Source of the DNA: an uncultured Nitrospiraceae bacterium
Lineage (GTDB): Bacteria > Nitrospirota > Thermodesulfovibrionia > Thermodesulfovibrionales > Thermodesulfovibrionaceae
Assembly (NCBI GenBank): GCA_937139565.1
Contig: CAKZQH010000014.1
Location: forward strand, 1 to 52,983
DNA: 52,983 nucleotides
Reading direction: 5' to 3'
How positions within the stretch are numbered: position 1 is the first letter of the stretch; each line of letters starts with the position of its first letter. The notes under the pieces are model-generated. The model saw only the letters and a list, made by a program, of their open reading frames with translations, had not been told where the DNA came from and did not search any database. This document shows, piece by piece, positions 1 through 9,732 of this stretch. The position numbers and the translations under genes were made by a program.

Positions 1-2541
1 AACAGGGATATAAATTTTAAAAGTTGTGCCCCTTCCGAGTTCACTTTCAACCTGAATTGTGCCACCTAATTTTTCTAAAATATTCTTAACAATGCTCAAT
101 CCAAGTCCTTTGCCCTCTCTCTTCAAAGTAAAAAAGGGATCAAAAATTTTATCTAAAAATTCAGGAGGAATGCCAGGTCCATTATCCTTTAATATTACTT
201 GGAGATACTTACCCTGAAAAATTCCCTTAATGTCTCCTTTATTAAAAATCTCCTTTATTGAAATCTCTATCTCTCCTTCATTTTTCATAGCCTGTTTTGC
301 ATTAACAACTAAGTTCTGGAAGATGCGATAAATCTGTCCACTATTAGCATAAATCTTTGGTAAAGGATCATCATAGGAGACTCTAAATTTTATATTTGTG
401 CCATCTAAAATAAACTCAAGACAATTATTTATTATTCGCACTATATCCACATATTCCCTTTTTGTTACATAATCAGCGCTTAAATCTCTAAGTTCTTCAA
501 TGATATTAGCCATGGATTTTGTAGATTCAAGCATTCTTTCAATTATTTTTTTATTTTTTTCTTCAACTATTGTTTCTCTTAAAAGTGAAAGATTCCCTGT
601 TAAAACAAAAAGATAGTTATTGAAGTCATGAACGATTCCTGAAGAAATCCTCGTAATTAAATCCATTCTCTCAACTTTCTTAGCAAGCTCTTGTCTTTGA
701 ATTATCTCAGAGGCATCCTTTATGGTAATCACATCTCCAAATTTTACATTATTTAAAATTATCGGATGTTCCACATATATAACAGGTATTTCTTTTTTTC
801 CTGTTGTTAAAATCTTATATTCTGGATTTGGATGATCTTTAAGGCTGATAATGTCAGTCAATCTTCTTCCAAAAGCTTCTTCTTCAGATATTTCAAGAAG
901 TTTTAATGCCTCTTTATTTATGTGTTTTATCTTACCTTGCACATCTACATAAAATAATCCCATATCTAAAGCATTAAAAGCGATTCTTCTTTCCTCAGCT
1001 TCCTCTGCAATGGATATAAAAAGTCTTCTTATGTTTTCTAAACTTCTTACTGTAACAGTGTGAAAAATAAAGGAAAGAACAATTACTGCCAGGTATAAAA
1101 TATACTTATAGTTATCGAATAAATTTAGAGATACAAAAGACGCAAGATACCATTCTTCAGATAAGATACTTTCCTTTATGAGTTCCAATCTTTCGCCATT
1201 AAATTCAAAGGTATTATTACCAATCTGTTTGAAAGGAGATAGCCTGACCGCATCATTACCGAAAACTTTTTCACTTTGAAGTCTTTCAATCTGGGTTTGA
1301 GAAGGATTTAGAATAAACCTATCCTTTAAATCTTCCCTACCTATAAGCACTGCTCCTGATGAGTGCATTAAAAAGGCATTTTCGCTTGCTATCTGATTTT
1401 TAAAATTTTTGCTTATATCAAATTGAGCTACTATAACTCCTAAGATTTCATTTTTATCATAAACAGGAGAAGCAATTCTTATATCATCTCTTTTTGTAAA
1501 AACGCCTCTACCAATGAAAACTGAAAGATTACCCTCTATTGCTTCTCGAAAATATTCTCGGTAATTTAATTTTTGATTTAACATAATGTCTCGATATTCA
1601 TAGGAACAACCCTTTACAGTCCCGAATTTATCAATAAAAAATATCACCTCCGTATCAAGAATTTGATTAAGAAAAGTAAGATATGCGTTTAATTCATCCT
1701 TACCTTTTATTATTTTTTCCTTCAAATCCTTTGAGGAAGAAATAACCTTTACGAAATCACCGTAAAAATATATCTTATCTTTTACCTCAAGAGCTAATCT
1801 TTGAAGGGTTAGCTTTTTCTGCTCAACACTAATCTCATAGGTTTTTTTTATGTAGCTAAAACCAATTAAAAAGATAAAATACACAACAAGAAAATAGGCT
1901 AAAATGTAAAGTATATATGCCTTTATCCTTTGTTCATAGAGCACCTTGATTCTTATAGTAAGACCTAAAAAAACAAAAAAGAATGAAAGAATGTTAAAAA
2001 TTAAGGCATTAGTAAGCATATACAAAGAAAGAGAAAATAAATAAAAACCAAACAGAACAAAGGGCAGAAAAATATCTTTTCTTATAAAAAAAGGAACTAC
2101 TATGAAGGACTTGCTATTATTAGATTTTTCCGCATAGGAAGCATAAAAAAAGAAAATTCCAATGAAAAAAAGGCCAGCAGGAATCAAAAAATTATAATGA
2201 CCTAAAAAACTAAAAATAGCAAAAATAACTGGAAGATGGAGATAATATAAACGCTTTCCAGAATGCTTTTTATAAGTCCAAAAAATGACTTCTCCAATAA
2301 TAGCAACAATAATTGCACTAATGTACAAATAAATTCCAACCAGAAAATCTCTGAAAAGTATAGTAAGATTAAGAGAGAAGTTGAGAAGAAGAATTATAAA
2401 AAAATATAAGGAAATTCTCCTTATAATCTGCGGTTCTACTGTTAAACGCCAGAAATATATGTAATAAAAAACAATTGCATAAAAAAGAAGAAAAGAGGCT
2501 CTAAAAAGATTAAAAAAATCATCGAAAATCTCGATTGTCAT
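1..2541 (-). CDS. Membrane sensor histidine kinase with extracytoplasmic sensor and PAS domains (3' end outside window)
   Basis: Reading the minus strand from the ATG at 2541 gives 847 codons without a stop, so the gene runs off the left edge. The N-terminal ~200 residues hold about eight hydrophobic segments. An extracytoplasmic region of ~220 residues follows, resembling a Cache/DctB-type sensor (FGTVKGCSYEYRD, IRIASPVYDKNEILGVIVAQ), then another membrane span, a PAS-like domain and a kinase core. The phosphoacceptor is His638 in GIVHDFNNYL; the N box (NLVVNAKQAM) and G1 box (DNGPGIPPEF) are intact. The sequence stops at TFKIYIPV, where such kinases usually end; a receiver domain beyond the edge cannot be excluded. 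The start overlaps the stop of the lipoprotein gene (ATGA at 2538-2541), so the two are translationally coupled and probably form one sensor system. The cognate response regulator is not in view, and the ligand is unknown. Confidence 0.9.
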   Translation of the reverse strand, partial: MTIEIFDDFFNLFRASFLLFYAIVFYYIYFWRLTVEPQIIRRISLYFFIILLLNFSLNLTILFRDFLVGIYLYISAIIVAIIGEVIFWTYKKHSGKRLYYLHLPVIFAIFSFLGHYNFLIPAGLFFIGIFFFYASYAEKSNNSKSFIVVPFFIRKDIFLPFVLFGFYLFSLSLYMLTNALIFNILSFFFVFLGLTIRIKVLYEQRIKAYILYILAYFLVVYFIFLIGFSYIKKTYEISVEQKKLTLQRLALEVKDKIYFYGDFVKVISSSKDLKEKIIKGKDELNAYLTFLNQILDTEVIFFIDKFGTVKGCSYEYRDIMLNQKLNYREYFREAIEGNLSVFIGRGVFTKRDDIRIASPVYDKNEILGVIVAQFDISKNFKNQIASENAFLMHSSGAVLIGREDLKDRFILNPSQTQIERLQSEKVFGNDAVRLSPFKQIGNNTFEFNGERLELIKESILSEEWYLASFVSLNLFDNYKYILYLAVIVLSFIFHTVTVRSLENIRRLFISIAEEAEERRIAFNALDMGLFYVDVQGKIKHINKEALKLLEISEEEAFGRRLTDIISLKDHPNPEYKILTTGKKEIPVIYVEHPIILNNVKFGDVITIKDASEIIQRQELAKKVERMDLITRISSGIVHDFNNYLFVLTGNLSLLRETIVEEKNKKIIERMLESTKSMANIIEELRDLSADYVTKREYVDIVRIINNCLEFILDGTNIKFRVSYDDPLPKIYANSGQIYRIFQNLVVNAKQAMKNEGEIEISIKEIFNKGDIKGIFQGKYLQVILKDNGPGIPPEFLDKIFDPFFTLKREGKGLGLSIVKNILEKLGGTIQVESELGRGTTFKIYIPV

Positions 2542-3548
2542 CTTATGACCCTATCAAAAAGCAAAAGATTTTCTTCAGATACTTTTATACTAAGAGATTT
2601 GGCTCTTTTTAAGTTTATAGTTTTAATAAATATATCCGATTCTTCCACTTCAAGATTGGGAAAATTAGTAACCCCCTTAAGTAAATATGATGCCATCTCG
2701 CCTGCTCTATATCCCATATAATAGAAATCTACCGATACACCACCTAAAAAACCCTCCTCTGCAAATCTTTCATTAATAGAAATATCAGGTTTTTTTATTT
2801 TTTCAAGCAATAGAGATTTTAGATCTCTTAATGTGTATATCTTTTCATCCTTTATGGACATTAAAAATGGAAAATAGGCAGTTATATCACTTCTATGGTT
2901 TATCTCTTTTGCAGCATTTTCAATTTCACTAATATTTTTTACAGGATAGAAAACGATTTTTTTCTCAAAAGCTGTTCCTTTTGTTTCATAGATTACCTGC
3001 TCCTTTAATATCTCTCCTATCATATCATTAGAATAAAGAACTGCTATTTTTTCCACTTTATATCCAAGAATTTCAAGAAATTCAAACTGTTTTTTTACAA
3101 AAATTTTTTCGTAAATTCCTGTGAAGTTCTTAATCGGTTTTCTACCTTTCAGGAAATTAAACTTTTCGTTATACTTATCTGGAGATACATTTATACCTGA
3201 AAATATAACAGGAATCTTTCCTCCCATAAAATGCTTTGCCACACACTGAAAAGCAGCATCGTCATTTACAATTATAAGAGATGGTTGTAAGGTTTTAACC
3301 TTGGAGTTAAAGGCATCACATCTTTTAGAGAGCTCTTCTGATGAGACCCTGCGAGAATCCAGATAAGTAATGTCTATTTTTACATCTTTTAAATTATTTT
3401 TTAATGCATCCAAAACACCCTCAAGCTGTGGTTTTCCACAAACATCCTCTGGATCATAGCTTGAGAGAATAGCCACACTTTTCTGCTCAGAACAGGCAAA
3501 TGTCAAAAAAAATAGAGAAAGAATTAATAGAAAAATTAACTTCCCCAT
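2538..3548 (-). CDS. Periplasmic-binding-protein-like lipoprotein (ABC_sub_bind type), sensory partner of the kinase
   Basis: 336 residues. A short hydrophobic signal ends in a lipobox (LTFAC, Cys19), so it is probably an outer-leaflet or periplasm-anchored lipoprotein. The mature part has the two-lobe layout of the ABC-transporter substrate-binding family PF04392: VAILSSYDPED at the start, IIVNDDAAF, a PVIFSGINVSP segment and IAVLYSNDMIGE at the second-domain start. No permease or ATPase gene lies nearby; the only partner is the downstream histidine kinase, overlapping by 4 bp. I infer that it captures a small ligand and presents it to the kinase rather than feeding a transporter. The start codon has no clear Shine-Dalgarno sequence. 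Family assignment is from sequence pattern only. Confidence 0.8.
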   Translation of the reverse strand: MGKLIFLLILSLFFLTFACSEQKSVAILSSYDPEDVCGKPQLEGVLDALKNNLKDVKIDITYLDSRRVSSEELSKRCDAFNSKVKTLQPSLIIVNDDAAFQCVAKHFMGGKIPVIFSGINVSPDKYNEKFNFLKGRKPIKNFTGIYEKIFVKKQFEFLEILGYKVEKIAVLYSNDMIGEILKEQVIYETKGTAFEKKIVFYPVKNISEIENAAKEINHRSDITAYFPFLMSIKDEKIYTLRDLKSLLLEKIKKPDISINERFAEEGFLGGVSVDFYYMGYRAGEMASYLLKGVTNFPNLEVEESDIFIKTINLKRAKSLSIKVSEENLLLFDRVIR

Positions 3549-3742
3549 TTGTCTATTTTTACCAAATTTTACAAAGTCTGTAAACTATAATTAAAGCTTA
3601 AAGTTTTATTTGTCTGCTGTAAAATTATTGGAGCTTGCCCTTTACATAAATTTTGCCACTTAAGCACTTCAAAACCTATTGTAAAATGCCTGGTAATTTT
3701 TACATAATAAATACACTTTCAATTTTTATTGTGGAGGAGAAA

Positions 3743-4960
3743 ATGTTAATAGTTCAAAAATATGGAGGCACTTCCGTTGCAAACATTGAACGAATAAAAG
3801 CTGTAGCTGAGAGAGTATCAAAAACTGCAAAAGAAGGACACAAGGTTGTGGTTGTAGTATCAGCCATGGCAGGAGAAACAGACAAGCTCATTGGTCTTGC
3901 ACACCAAGTATGCCCTGATCCACCTGAAAGAGAGATGGACTTGCTTCTTTCCTCAGGAGAAAGAGTTACCTCTGCCCTCACTGCAATGGCACTCCATGGC
4001 ATGGGACACAAAGCTGTTGCTCTCACTGGAAGACAAATGGGCATAATAACCGATGCAGTTCACACAAAAGCGAAAATAGAAAGAATCATAGCAACAAGGG
4101 CAGTAAAAGCCTTGGAGGATGGTAACATTGTGGTAGTTGCTGGCTTTCAGGGGATTACAGAATCAGAGGATGTTACAACCCTTGGAAGAGGTGGTTCAGA
4201 TTTAACAGCTGTTGCAATTGCAGCTGCTCTTAATGCTGACCTTTGCGAAATATACACCGATGTGGACGGTGTTTATACTGCAGACCCTAACATTGTTCCA
4301 AATGCAAAAAAACTGGAAAAAATCTCCTATGAAGAAATGCTTGAACTTGCCTCACTTGGAGCAAAGGTTTTACAGACTCGCTCTGTTGAATTTGCAATGA
4401 AATACAATGTGCCAGTAGTTGTTCGTTCAAGCTTTAATTATAACCCAGGAACATTAGTTACAAAGGAGGATAAAGATATGGAAAAAGTTGTAGTCTCTGG
4501 CATAGCCCACGACAAAAATCAGGCAAAAATAACTATTCTAAAAGTTCCTGACAAACCGGGAATTGCAGCTAAGCTCTTTAGAACCATTGCTGATGCGAAT
4601 ATAGTAGTGGATATGATAGTACAAAACATAAGTAGCGATGGAAAAGCCACGGATATATCCTTTACAGTTCCAAAAACAGATGCTAAGAAAGCTTTGGATA
4701 TTACAGAGAAACTATGCAAGGAATTAGGCGCAAAAAAAGTTCTACTAAACGAGGGAATTGCTAAGGTGTCCATTGTAGGAGTTGGTATGAGAACCCACTC
4801 AGGAGTAGCTGCTCAAATGTTTGAAGCCCTTGCCAATCATGGAATAAACATAATGGCAATTAGCACTTCAGAAATAAAAATTTCCTGTTTGATTGATGCT
4901 AAATACACTGAGCTTTCTGTAAGAGTGCTTCATGACACCTTTAAATTAGGAGAACAGTAG
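3743..4960 (+). CDS. lysC: Aspartate kinase
   Basis: Phosphorylates aspartate, the first step to lysine, threonine and methionine. The 405-residue protein opens with the kinase motif KYGGTSV (residues 6-12) and has an amino-acid-kinase domain to about residue 250, including [13 protein letters not shown] and the [14 protein letters not shown] loop. Two ACT domains follow ([18 protein letters not shown] and [19 protein letters not shown]), the usual layout for feedback-regulated single-function enzymes. The ATG at 3743 is chosen over one at 3653 because GGAGGAGA lies just before it at 3733-3740 and the family motif then begins at residue 6. The stop shares one base with the GTG start of argJ. 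No lysine riboswitch is evident in the ~190 bp upstream. Confidence 0.96.
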   Translation: MLIVQKYGGTSVANIERIKAVAERVSKTAKEGHKVVVVVSAMAGETDKLIGLAHQVCPDPPEREMDLLLSSGERVTSALTAMALHGMGHKAVALTGRQMGIITDAVHTKAKIERIIATRAVKALEDGNIVVVAGFQGITESEDVTTLGRGGSDLTAVAIAAALNADLCEIYTDVDGVYTADPNIVPNAKKLEKISYEEMLELASLGAKVLQTRSVEFAMKYNVPVVVRSSFNYNPGTLVTKEDKDMEKVVVSGIAHDKNQAKITILKVPDKPGIAAKLFRTIADANIVVDMIVQNISSDGKATDISFTVPKTDAKKALDITEKLCKELGAKKVLLNEGIAKVSIVGVGMRTHSGVAAQMFEALANHGINIMAISTSEIKISCLIDAKYTELSVRVLHDTFKLGEQ

Positions 4961-6144
4961 TGGATATTCCAACTCCAAAAGGTTTCCTATTTTCTGCTAT
5001 AGAGGCTGGCATAAAGTATGCTAATAGATATGATTTAGCTCTTATCCACTCAAAAAAACAGGCTCAGGTTGCAGGAGTTTTTACAACAAATCAAATAAAG
5101 GCTGCACCAGTAAAAATTTGCATGAAAAGGATAAAGGGAGGTTTAGCTCAAAGTATTATATTAAATAGCGGAAATGCCAATGCCTGCACTGGAAAAAGGG
5201 GAATGGAAGATGCTTTAGAAATAACCGAAAAATTAGCAGCAAAATTAGAGATTAAAAAAGAGCATGTTTTACCTCTTTCCACAGGTGTTATTGGAATGCC
5301 ATTGCCAATGGAAAAAATCCTTCCTGCTTTAGATAAGCTTGTTGCCCAATTAGGCAAGGCAGACGCTTTATTGGTTGCAAAGGCAATTATGACAACCGAT
5401 ACATTTCCAAAGATTAGTTACAGACAAATTGAATGGAATGGAAGAGTAATAACCCTGCTTGGAATTTGTAAAGGTGCGGGAATGATATCTCCAAATATGG
5501 CCACAATGTTAGGAGTAATACTTACTGATGCAAAAATTGATTCTTTTTCCTTGCAAGAACTATTAAGAAATGCGGTTTCAAATTCCTTTAATTCAATCAC
5601 TGTAGATGGTGACATGTCTACCAATGACACAGTCTTAATGCTTGCAAACGGTCAATCTGAAAGCGAAAAGATAGATAAAAAAAGCTTACTCTATAAAGAG
5701 TTTAAGGCATCCCTTAATGACCTCTGTCTTGAACTTGCCAAGATGATTGTAAGAGATGGAGAGGGTGCTACAAAAGTTATCACTATTAATGTGGTTGGTG
5801 CAAAAACAGCTGGTGATGCAAAAAGAATAGCCAAAGCAGTAGCACATTCTCCCCTCGTAAAAACAGCCTTTTACGGAGAGGATCCCAATTGGGGAAGAAT
5901 AATAGCTGCCGTTGGATATGCAGGAGTTCCCATAAAAGAGGAAAATATTGAGATTCTTATTAATGGAATTTGCCTCTTTGAAAAAGGCTTGCCTACTATG
6001 AGAGAGGACGAATTAAAGGATTCTTTACGACAAAAAGAAATCGAGGTGTTTATAAATCTTAATTTAGGAAAATCGAAGGCAAAAATTTATACTACCGATT
6101 TATCAGAGGAATACATTCGAATTAACTCTGCCTATAGAACTTAA
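4960..6144 (+). CDS. argJ: Bifunctional glutamate N-acetyltransferase / ornithine acetyltransferase
   Basis: Transfers acetyl from N-acetylornithine to glutamate, running the cyclic arginine pathway; many homologues also use acetyl-CoA. The 394-residue protein has the self-cleavage motif KGAGMISPNMATML. Cleavage is expected before Thr182, which becomes the nucleophile of the beta chain, giving an alpha chain of ~181 and a beta chain of ~213 residues. AIMTTDTFPK (residues 142-151) and STGVIG are also family hallmarks. The start is GTG, sharing its G with the lysC stop; the Shine-Dalgarno-like TTAGGAG lies inside the end of lysC. The coupling puts two acidic amino-acid pathways on one transcript. 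No other arg genes are present. Confidence 0.95.
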   Translation: MDIPTPKGFLFSAIEAGIKYANRYDLALIHSKKQAQVAGVFTTNQIKAAPVKICMKRIKGGLAQSIILNSGNANACTGKRGMEDALEITEKLAAKLEIKKEHVLPLSTGVIGMPLPMEKILPALDKLVAQLGKADALLVAKAIMTTDTFPKISYRQIEWNGRVITLLGICKGAGMISPNMATMLGVILTDAKIDSFSLQELLRNAVSNSFNSITVDGDMSTNDTVLMLANGQSESEKIDKKSLLYKEFKASLNDLCLELAKMIVRDGEGATKVITINVVGAKTAGDAKRIAKAVAHSPLVKTAFYGEDPNWGRIIAAVGYAGVPIKEENIEILINGICLFEKGLPTMREDELKDSLRQKEIEVFINLNLGKSKAKIYTTDLSEEYIRINSAYRT

Positions 6145-6270
6145 TATTAGCAAAAGATGGCTATAATAATTAATCAGCATCTATGCCTCAATTATTGTAA
6201 AGAGATTAATTCGAGAATTAACACTTTAAATGGCTGTTCAAATTATTTCTTTTTATTATCTCTACAAGGA

Positions 6271-6371
6271 GTATTAGCAAGTCGAAGTAATCTTATTAGC
6301 ATTGGCGTTTCTCAGCGGTTTCTTCGCCTCATCGAGAGGCTCGCAGTGACACCTCTTTTTGTCATTACGAG
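6271..6371. repeat. Degraded copy of the GTCATTGCGAG / CTCGCAGTGAC palindromic repeat
   Basis: CTCGCAGTGAC at 6340-6350 is identical to the right arms of the repeats at 52724-52734 and 52817-52827. GTCATTACGAG at 6361-6371 is a one-mismatch left arm of a further, truncated unit. The text between (CACCTCTTTTT) also resembles the 52735-52743 junction, so the element spread as a unit and then decayed. Confidence 0.7.
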
Positions 6372-6457
6372 TTCGAGCATTAGCAAGATGAAAGCCTTGT
6401 TTTAAGGACTCTGTACTCCCAGAATATTTCAATCACTCAAGTAAAGGTTAGCAGTGC

Positions 6458-6487
6458 TTGAGAGACGTTCCTTTTTTGAATTAAATT
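6458..6487 (+). promoter_or_regulatory. Putative sigma-70 promoter of the clpS operon
   Basis: TTGAGA (6458-6463), 18 bp spacer, TAAATT (6482-6487). The clpS ATG lies only 6 bases after the -10 box and has no Shine-Dalgarno sequence, so the mRNA would be leaderless or nearly so. Confidence 0.45.
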
Positions 6488-6493
6488 AGAATT

Positions 6494-6796
6494 ATGGATG
6501 AAAAAATATACATAGAGCAGAAAGATGAAATATCAATAGATGAACCTTCACTATACAGAGTATATCTACTAAACGATGATTATACCACAATGGATTTTGT
6601 TGTATATGTGTTAATGACCATCTTTGAAAAATCAAAGGTTGAAGCAACAGCTCTCATGTTACATGTTCACCGGCACGGCAAAGGATTGGCCGGTATCTAT
6701 CCTAAAGAAATAGCTGAAACAAAAGCCTATGAGGTTGAGAAGCTTGCAAGAAGTCATGGTTTCCCTTTAAAATGCATTATAGAGAGAAATGATTGA
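6494..6796 (+). CDS. clpS: ClpS adaptor of the ClpAP protease
   Basis: 100-residue adaptor that binds proteins with N-terminal Leu, Phe, Tyr or Trp and hands them to ClpA. The family signature is clear: YLLNDDYTTMDFVVYVL (ligand-pocket region), LMLHVHRHGKGL and the C-terminal ETKAYEVEKLARSHGFPL strand-helix. The ~18-residue N-terminal tail needed for delivery is present. The gene overlaps clpA by 8 bp. There is no visible Shine-Dalgarno sequence before the ATG; the promoter-like -10 sits 6 bases upstream. Confidence 0.95.
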   Translation: MDEKIYIEQKDEISIDEPSLYRVYLLNDDYTTMDFVVYVLMTIFEKSKVEATALMLHVHRHGKGLAGIYPKEIAETKAYEVEKLARSHGFPLKCIIERND

Positions 6797-9008
6797 AAAA
6801 GATTTACAAATAATAATCACAGCCACTGTGGAAGATGCCATAGAAAAAGGTCACCAGTATATTACTGTTGAACATCTGGCTTACGCAATACTTCATGATG
6901 AGTATGGCGTTGAAATTATTAGAAACTGTGGAGGGAATCCGGAAAAAATTAAACTAAGCCTTGAGACTTTCTTAGATCAAAATATACCAAAGAAAAAAGG
7001 TAAAGGCCAGGCAAATCCAACAATAGCATTTCAGAGGGTAATGGAAAGAACCCTTAATCACATAAAAGCTGCAGAAAAAAAAGAAGCTGATGCAGGAGAT
7101 TTTCTTGCATCAATTTTTCTTGAAGAGGAAACTTATGCAGTAAGCCTGCTTAAATCTTATGGAATAACTCGACTGGACATTTTAAATTACATTTCCCATG
7201 GCTTACCTAAAAAGGAAATTGAAGAAACAACCATAAAAAAAGAACAGAGGACAGATCCACTTACTGCCTTTACTATTGAGTTAACTGAAAAGGCAAAAAA
7301 GGGTGAGATTGATCCAATAATTGGAAGAAAGATGGAAATCGAAAGGATAATTCAGGTTTTAACAAGAAGGAGAAAAAATAATATAATCCTTGTAGGAGAA
7401 CCTGGAGTTGGTAAAACTGCTTTAGTAGAAGGTCTTGCCCTCAAGATTGCAAATGGAGAAATTCCACCTCACCTAAAAAATTTTAAAATTTACGCTCTTG
7501 ATATGGGTTCAATCCTGGCAGGAACAAAATACAGGGGTGATTTTGAGGGTAGAATGAAAATGCTTATAAATTCTCTCTATCGAATAAAAAATTGCATTCT
7601 TTTTATAGATGAAATACACACCATAGTTGGTGCTGGTTCGGCAAGTGGTAGTACCGTTGATGCGGCCAATCTTCTCAAACCTGTTCTCATAGAAGGAAAA
7701 ATTAGATGTATTGGAGCAACCACATATGAAGAATATCGAAATTATTTTGAAAAGGATAAAGCCCTATCAAGGAGATTTCAAAAAATAGATGTAACTGAGC
7801 CTACAGAAGAAGAAACGTTTGAAATCCTAAAAGGGCTTAAAAACTACTACGAAGAATATCATGGAGTAACTTATACAGAAGAATCCCTTAAATCTGCAGC
7901 ATATCTTTCAACAAAATACATTAATGAAAGGTTTTTGCCAGATAAAGCAATAGATGTTATTGATGAAGCTGGTGCAATTGTAAGACTTTACCATGAAGAC
8001 AAGGTGGTAGATGAAAAAGTAATTGAGCAGACAGTGGCAAAAATTGCACGAATTCCTTCTCAGGAGATTACCTCAAACGACATTAATAGGCTTAAAAACT
8101 TAGAGGAAAGAATCAAAGCACGTATTTTTGGTCAAGATGAAGCAGTTGAGTCAATTGTAAGGGTTATAAAGCTTGCTAAAGCAGGTCTCAAGGATATCCA
8201 TAAACCAATAGGATGCTTCCTTTTTACAGGTCCAACAGGAGTTGGCAAAACAGAACTTGCAAAAGAAATTGCCAGACAGCTTGATATTGGTTTTTTAAGA
8301 TATGACATGAGTGAGTACATGGAAAAGCACTCTGTAGCAAAATTAATTGGAGCACCACCTGGTTATATTGGATTTGAACAAGGAGGACTCTTAACTGAAC
8401 AGATAAGAAAAACACCCCATTCAGTTCTTCTTCTCGATGAAATCGAAAAAGCACATGATGATATATTTAATATTCTTCTTCAAATAATGGACTATGGAAC
8501 GCTCACTGATAACACCGGAAGAAAGGCTGATTTTAGAAACGTTATACTAATTATGACATCTAATATTGGCGCAAGAGAAATGGAAAAGCCTGTTATTGGA
8601 TTCGGAGACAGAAGCAGTGATCAGGTGAAAAAAGGTATTGAAGCCATTGAAAGGCTCTTTAATCCTGAATTTAGGAATCGTCTTGACGGCATAATTGCCT
8701 TTAATCCTCTTAGCGAAGAAATCGTTTTAAGAATTGTCGACAAATTTATAGAAGAACTGAACGAACAGTTATCGGAAAAGGATATAAAATTATCTTTTAC
8801 AGAGAGAGCTAAAAGGTGGTTTGCAAATAGAGGATTTGACTCAAAATTTGGAGCAAGACCCCTTAAAAGACTTATTGAAAAAGAAATTAAGGCCCCTCTG
8901 GTGGAAGAAATTCTATTTGGAAGGCTTAAAGAGGGTGGACAGGTAACCGTTAAGGTTTTCAAAGATAGGATTCACTTCGAAATAGATGACTATATTTCTG
9001 CTCAATGA
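6789..9008 (+). CDS. clpA: ATP-dependent unfoldase ClpA
   Basis: 739 residues, typical ClpA length. An N-terminal double Clp repeat (~1-145, the ClpS docking domain) is followed by two AAA+ modules with Walker A GEPGVGKT at 203-210 and GPTGVGKT at 481-488, Walker B LFIDEIH and LLLDEIEKAH, and the conserved GARPLKRLIEKEI end. It unfolds substrates for the ClpP peptidase; clpP is not in this window. The segment between the AAA modules is short, without the long middle domain of ClpB, and the ClpS neighbour supports ClpA rather than ClpC. It overlaps clpS upstream by 8 bp and aat downstream by 23 bp. Confidence 0.96.
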   Translation: MIEKDLQIIITATVEDAIEKGHQYITVEHLAYAILHDEYGVEIIRNCGGNPEKIKLSLETFLDQNIPKKKGKGQANPTIAFQRVMERTLNHIKAAEKKEADAGDFLASIFLEEETYAVSLLKSYGITRLDILNYISHGLPKKEIEETTIKKEQRTDPLTAFTIELTEKAKKGEIDPIIGRKMEIERIIQVLTRRRKNNIILVGEPGVGKTALVEGLALKIANGEIPPHLKNFKIYALDMGSILAGTKYRGDFEGRMKMLINSLYRIKNCILFIDEIHTIVGAGSASGSTVDAANLLKPVLIEGKIRCIGATTYEEYRNYFEKDKALSRRFQKIDVTEPTEEETFEILKGLKNYYEEYHGVTYTEESLKSAAYLSTKYINERFLPDKAIDVIDEAGAIVRLYHEDKVVDEKVIEQTVAKIARIPSQEITSNDINRLKNLEERIKARIFGQDEAVESIVRVIKLAKAGLKDIHKPIGCFLFTGPTGVGKTELAKEIARQLDIGFLRYDMSEYMEKHSVAKLIGAPPGYIGFEQGGLLTEQIRKTPHSVLLLDEIEKAHDDIFNILLQIMDYGTLTDNTGRKADFRNVILIMTSNIGAREMEKPVIGFGDRSSDQVKKGIEAIERLFNPEFRNRLDGIIAFNPLSEEIVLRIVDKFIEELNEQLSEKDIKLSFTERAKRWFANRGFDSKFGARPLKRLIEKEIKAPLVEEILFGRLKEGGQVTVKVFKDRIHFEIDDYISAQ

Positions 9009-9732
9009 GGAAATCGTTTTCCCTGATCCAGAACTTGCAGATCCAGATGGTTTACTCGCCATAGGGGGAGATTTAAGTGCAGAAAGACTTCTTCATGCTT
9101 ATTCCTTAGGAATTTTTCCGTGGTATAATGATTTTCCAATTCTTTGGTGGACACCACCTAAAAGACCCGTAATTTTCCCACGACTGTTTAGACTCGCTCG
9201 AAGTCTTTATCAAACCTTGAAGAAAGGAGTCTTTGATGTAACCTTTGATGATGATTTTGTCTCAATAATTGAGGGTTGTGCATCAGCACCGAGAAGAGAT
9301 TCATCTGGTACATGGATTGATTCTCATATGAAGAAAGCCTATACTGAACTGCATAGACTCGGCTTTGCCCATTCTGTTGAGGTATGGAAAGATGGAAATT
9401 TGGTTGGTGGTCTTTATGGAGTATCGCTTGGTAGGGCTTTTTTTGGTGAGTCAATGTTTTCTCTTGTAAGTGATGCATCCAAGGTAGCTCTTTCCTGTCT
9501 TGTAGAGTTTATGATTAAAAAGGACTTCTACTTTATTGACTGTCAGGTATCTAACGAACATCTATTAAAAATGGGAGCATTTGAGCTTCCCAGAAAAGTC
9601 TTTTTAAAAATACTTGATGAAGCATTAAGAAGGGATACTATAATAGGAAGATGGAGCCGGCCAGATAGATCAACAAAAGTGGCTGCCCTATTTCTTGAGG
9701 AAAAACTTATCAAAAGAAGAGGAGTTATATGA
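8986..9732 (+). CDS. aat: Leucyl/phenylalanyl-tRNA--protein transferase
   Basis: Adds Leu or Phe from aminoacyl-tRNA to proteins with N-terminal Arg or Lys, creating the primary N-degron read by ClpS. The 248-residue protein begins in the family way (FPDPELADPDGLLAIGGDL), followed by LGIFPWYND, LWWTPPKRPV and the transferase-core motifs FAHSVEVWKDGNLVGGLYG and GRAFFGESMFS. The ATG at 8986 lies within the end of clpA and makes the N-terminus fit the family. The stop overlaps the next start (ATGA at 9729-9732). Together with clpS and clpA it forms an N-degron module. Confidence 0.95.
   Translation: MTIFLLNEEIVFPDPELADPDGLLAIGGDLSAERLLHAYSLGIFPWYNDFPILWWTPPKRPVIFPRLFRLARSLYQTLKKGVFDVTFDDDFVSIIEGCASAPRRDSSGTWIDSHMKKAYTELHRLGFAHSVEVWKDGNLVGGLYGVSLGRAFFGESMFSLVSDASKVALSCLVEFMIKKDFYFIDCQVSNEHLLKMGAFELPRKVFLKILDEALRRDTIIGRWSRPDRSTKVAALFLEEKLIKRRGVI

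Larger units (their letters stand above)
6145..6493. other. Intergenic region argJ-clpS with degraded palindromic repeats
   Basis: 349 bp without a convincing gene. An 82-codon ORF at 6157-6405 overlaps the repeat and has no homology I recognise. The stretch contains an inverted repeat TTAATTC-GA-GAATTAA near 6204-6219, the degraded repeat unit at 6271-6371, and a promoter-like pair just before clpS. Confidence 0.7.

Noticed and set aside
3549-3742. Lysine riboswitch upstream of lysC
   Set aside because: The gap is short and AT-rich and no multi-helix junction or terminator pair could be recognised by eye.
6157-6405. 82-codon ORF between argJ and clpS
   Set aside because: It runs through the degraded palindromic repeat, has no Shine-Dalgarno sequence and shows no family pattern.
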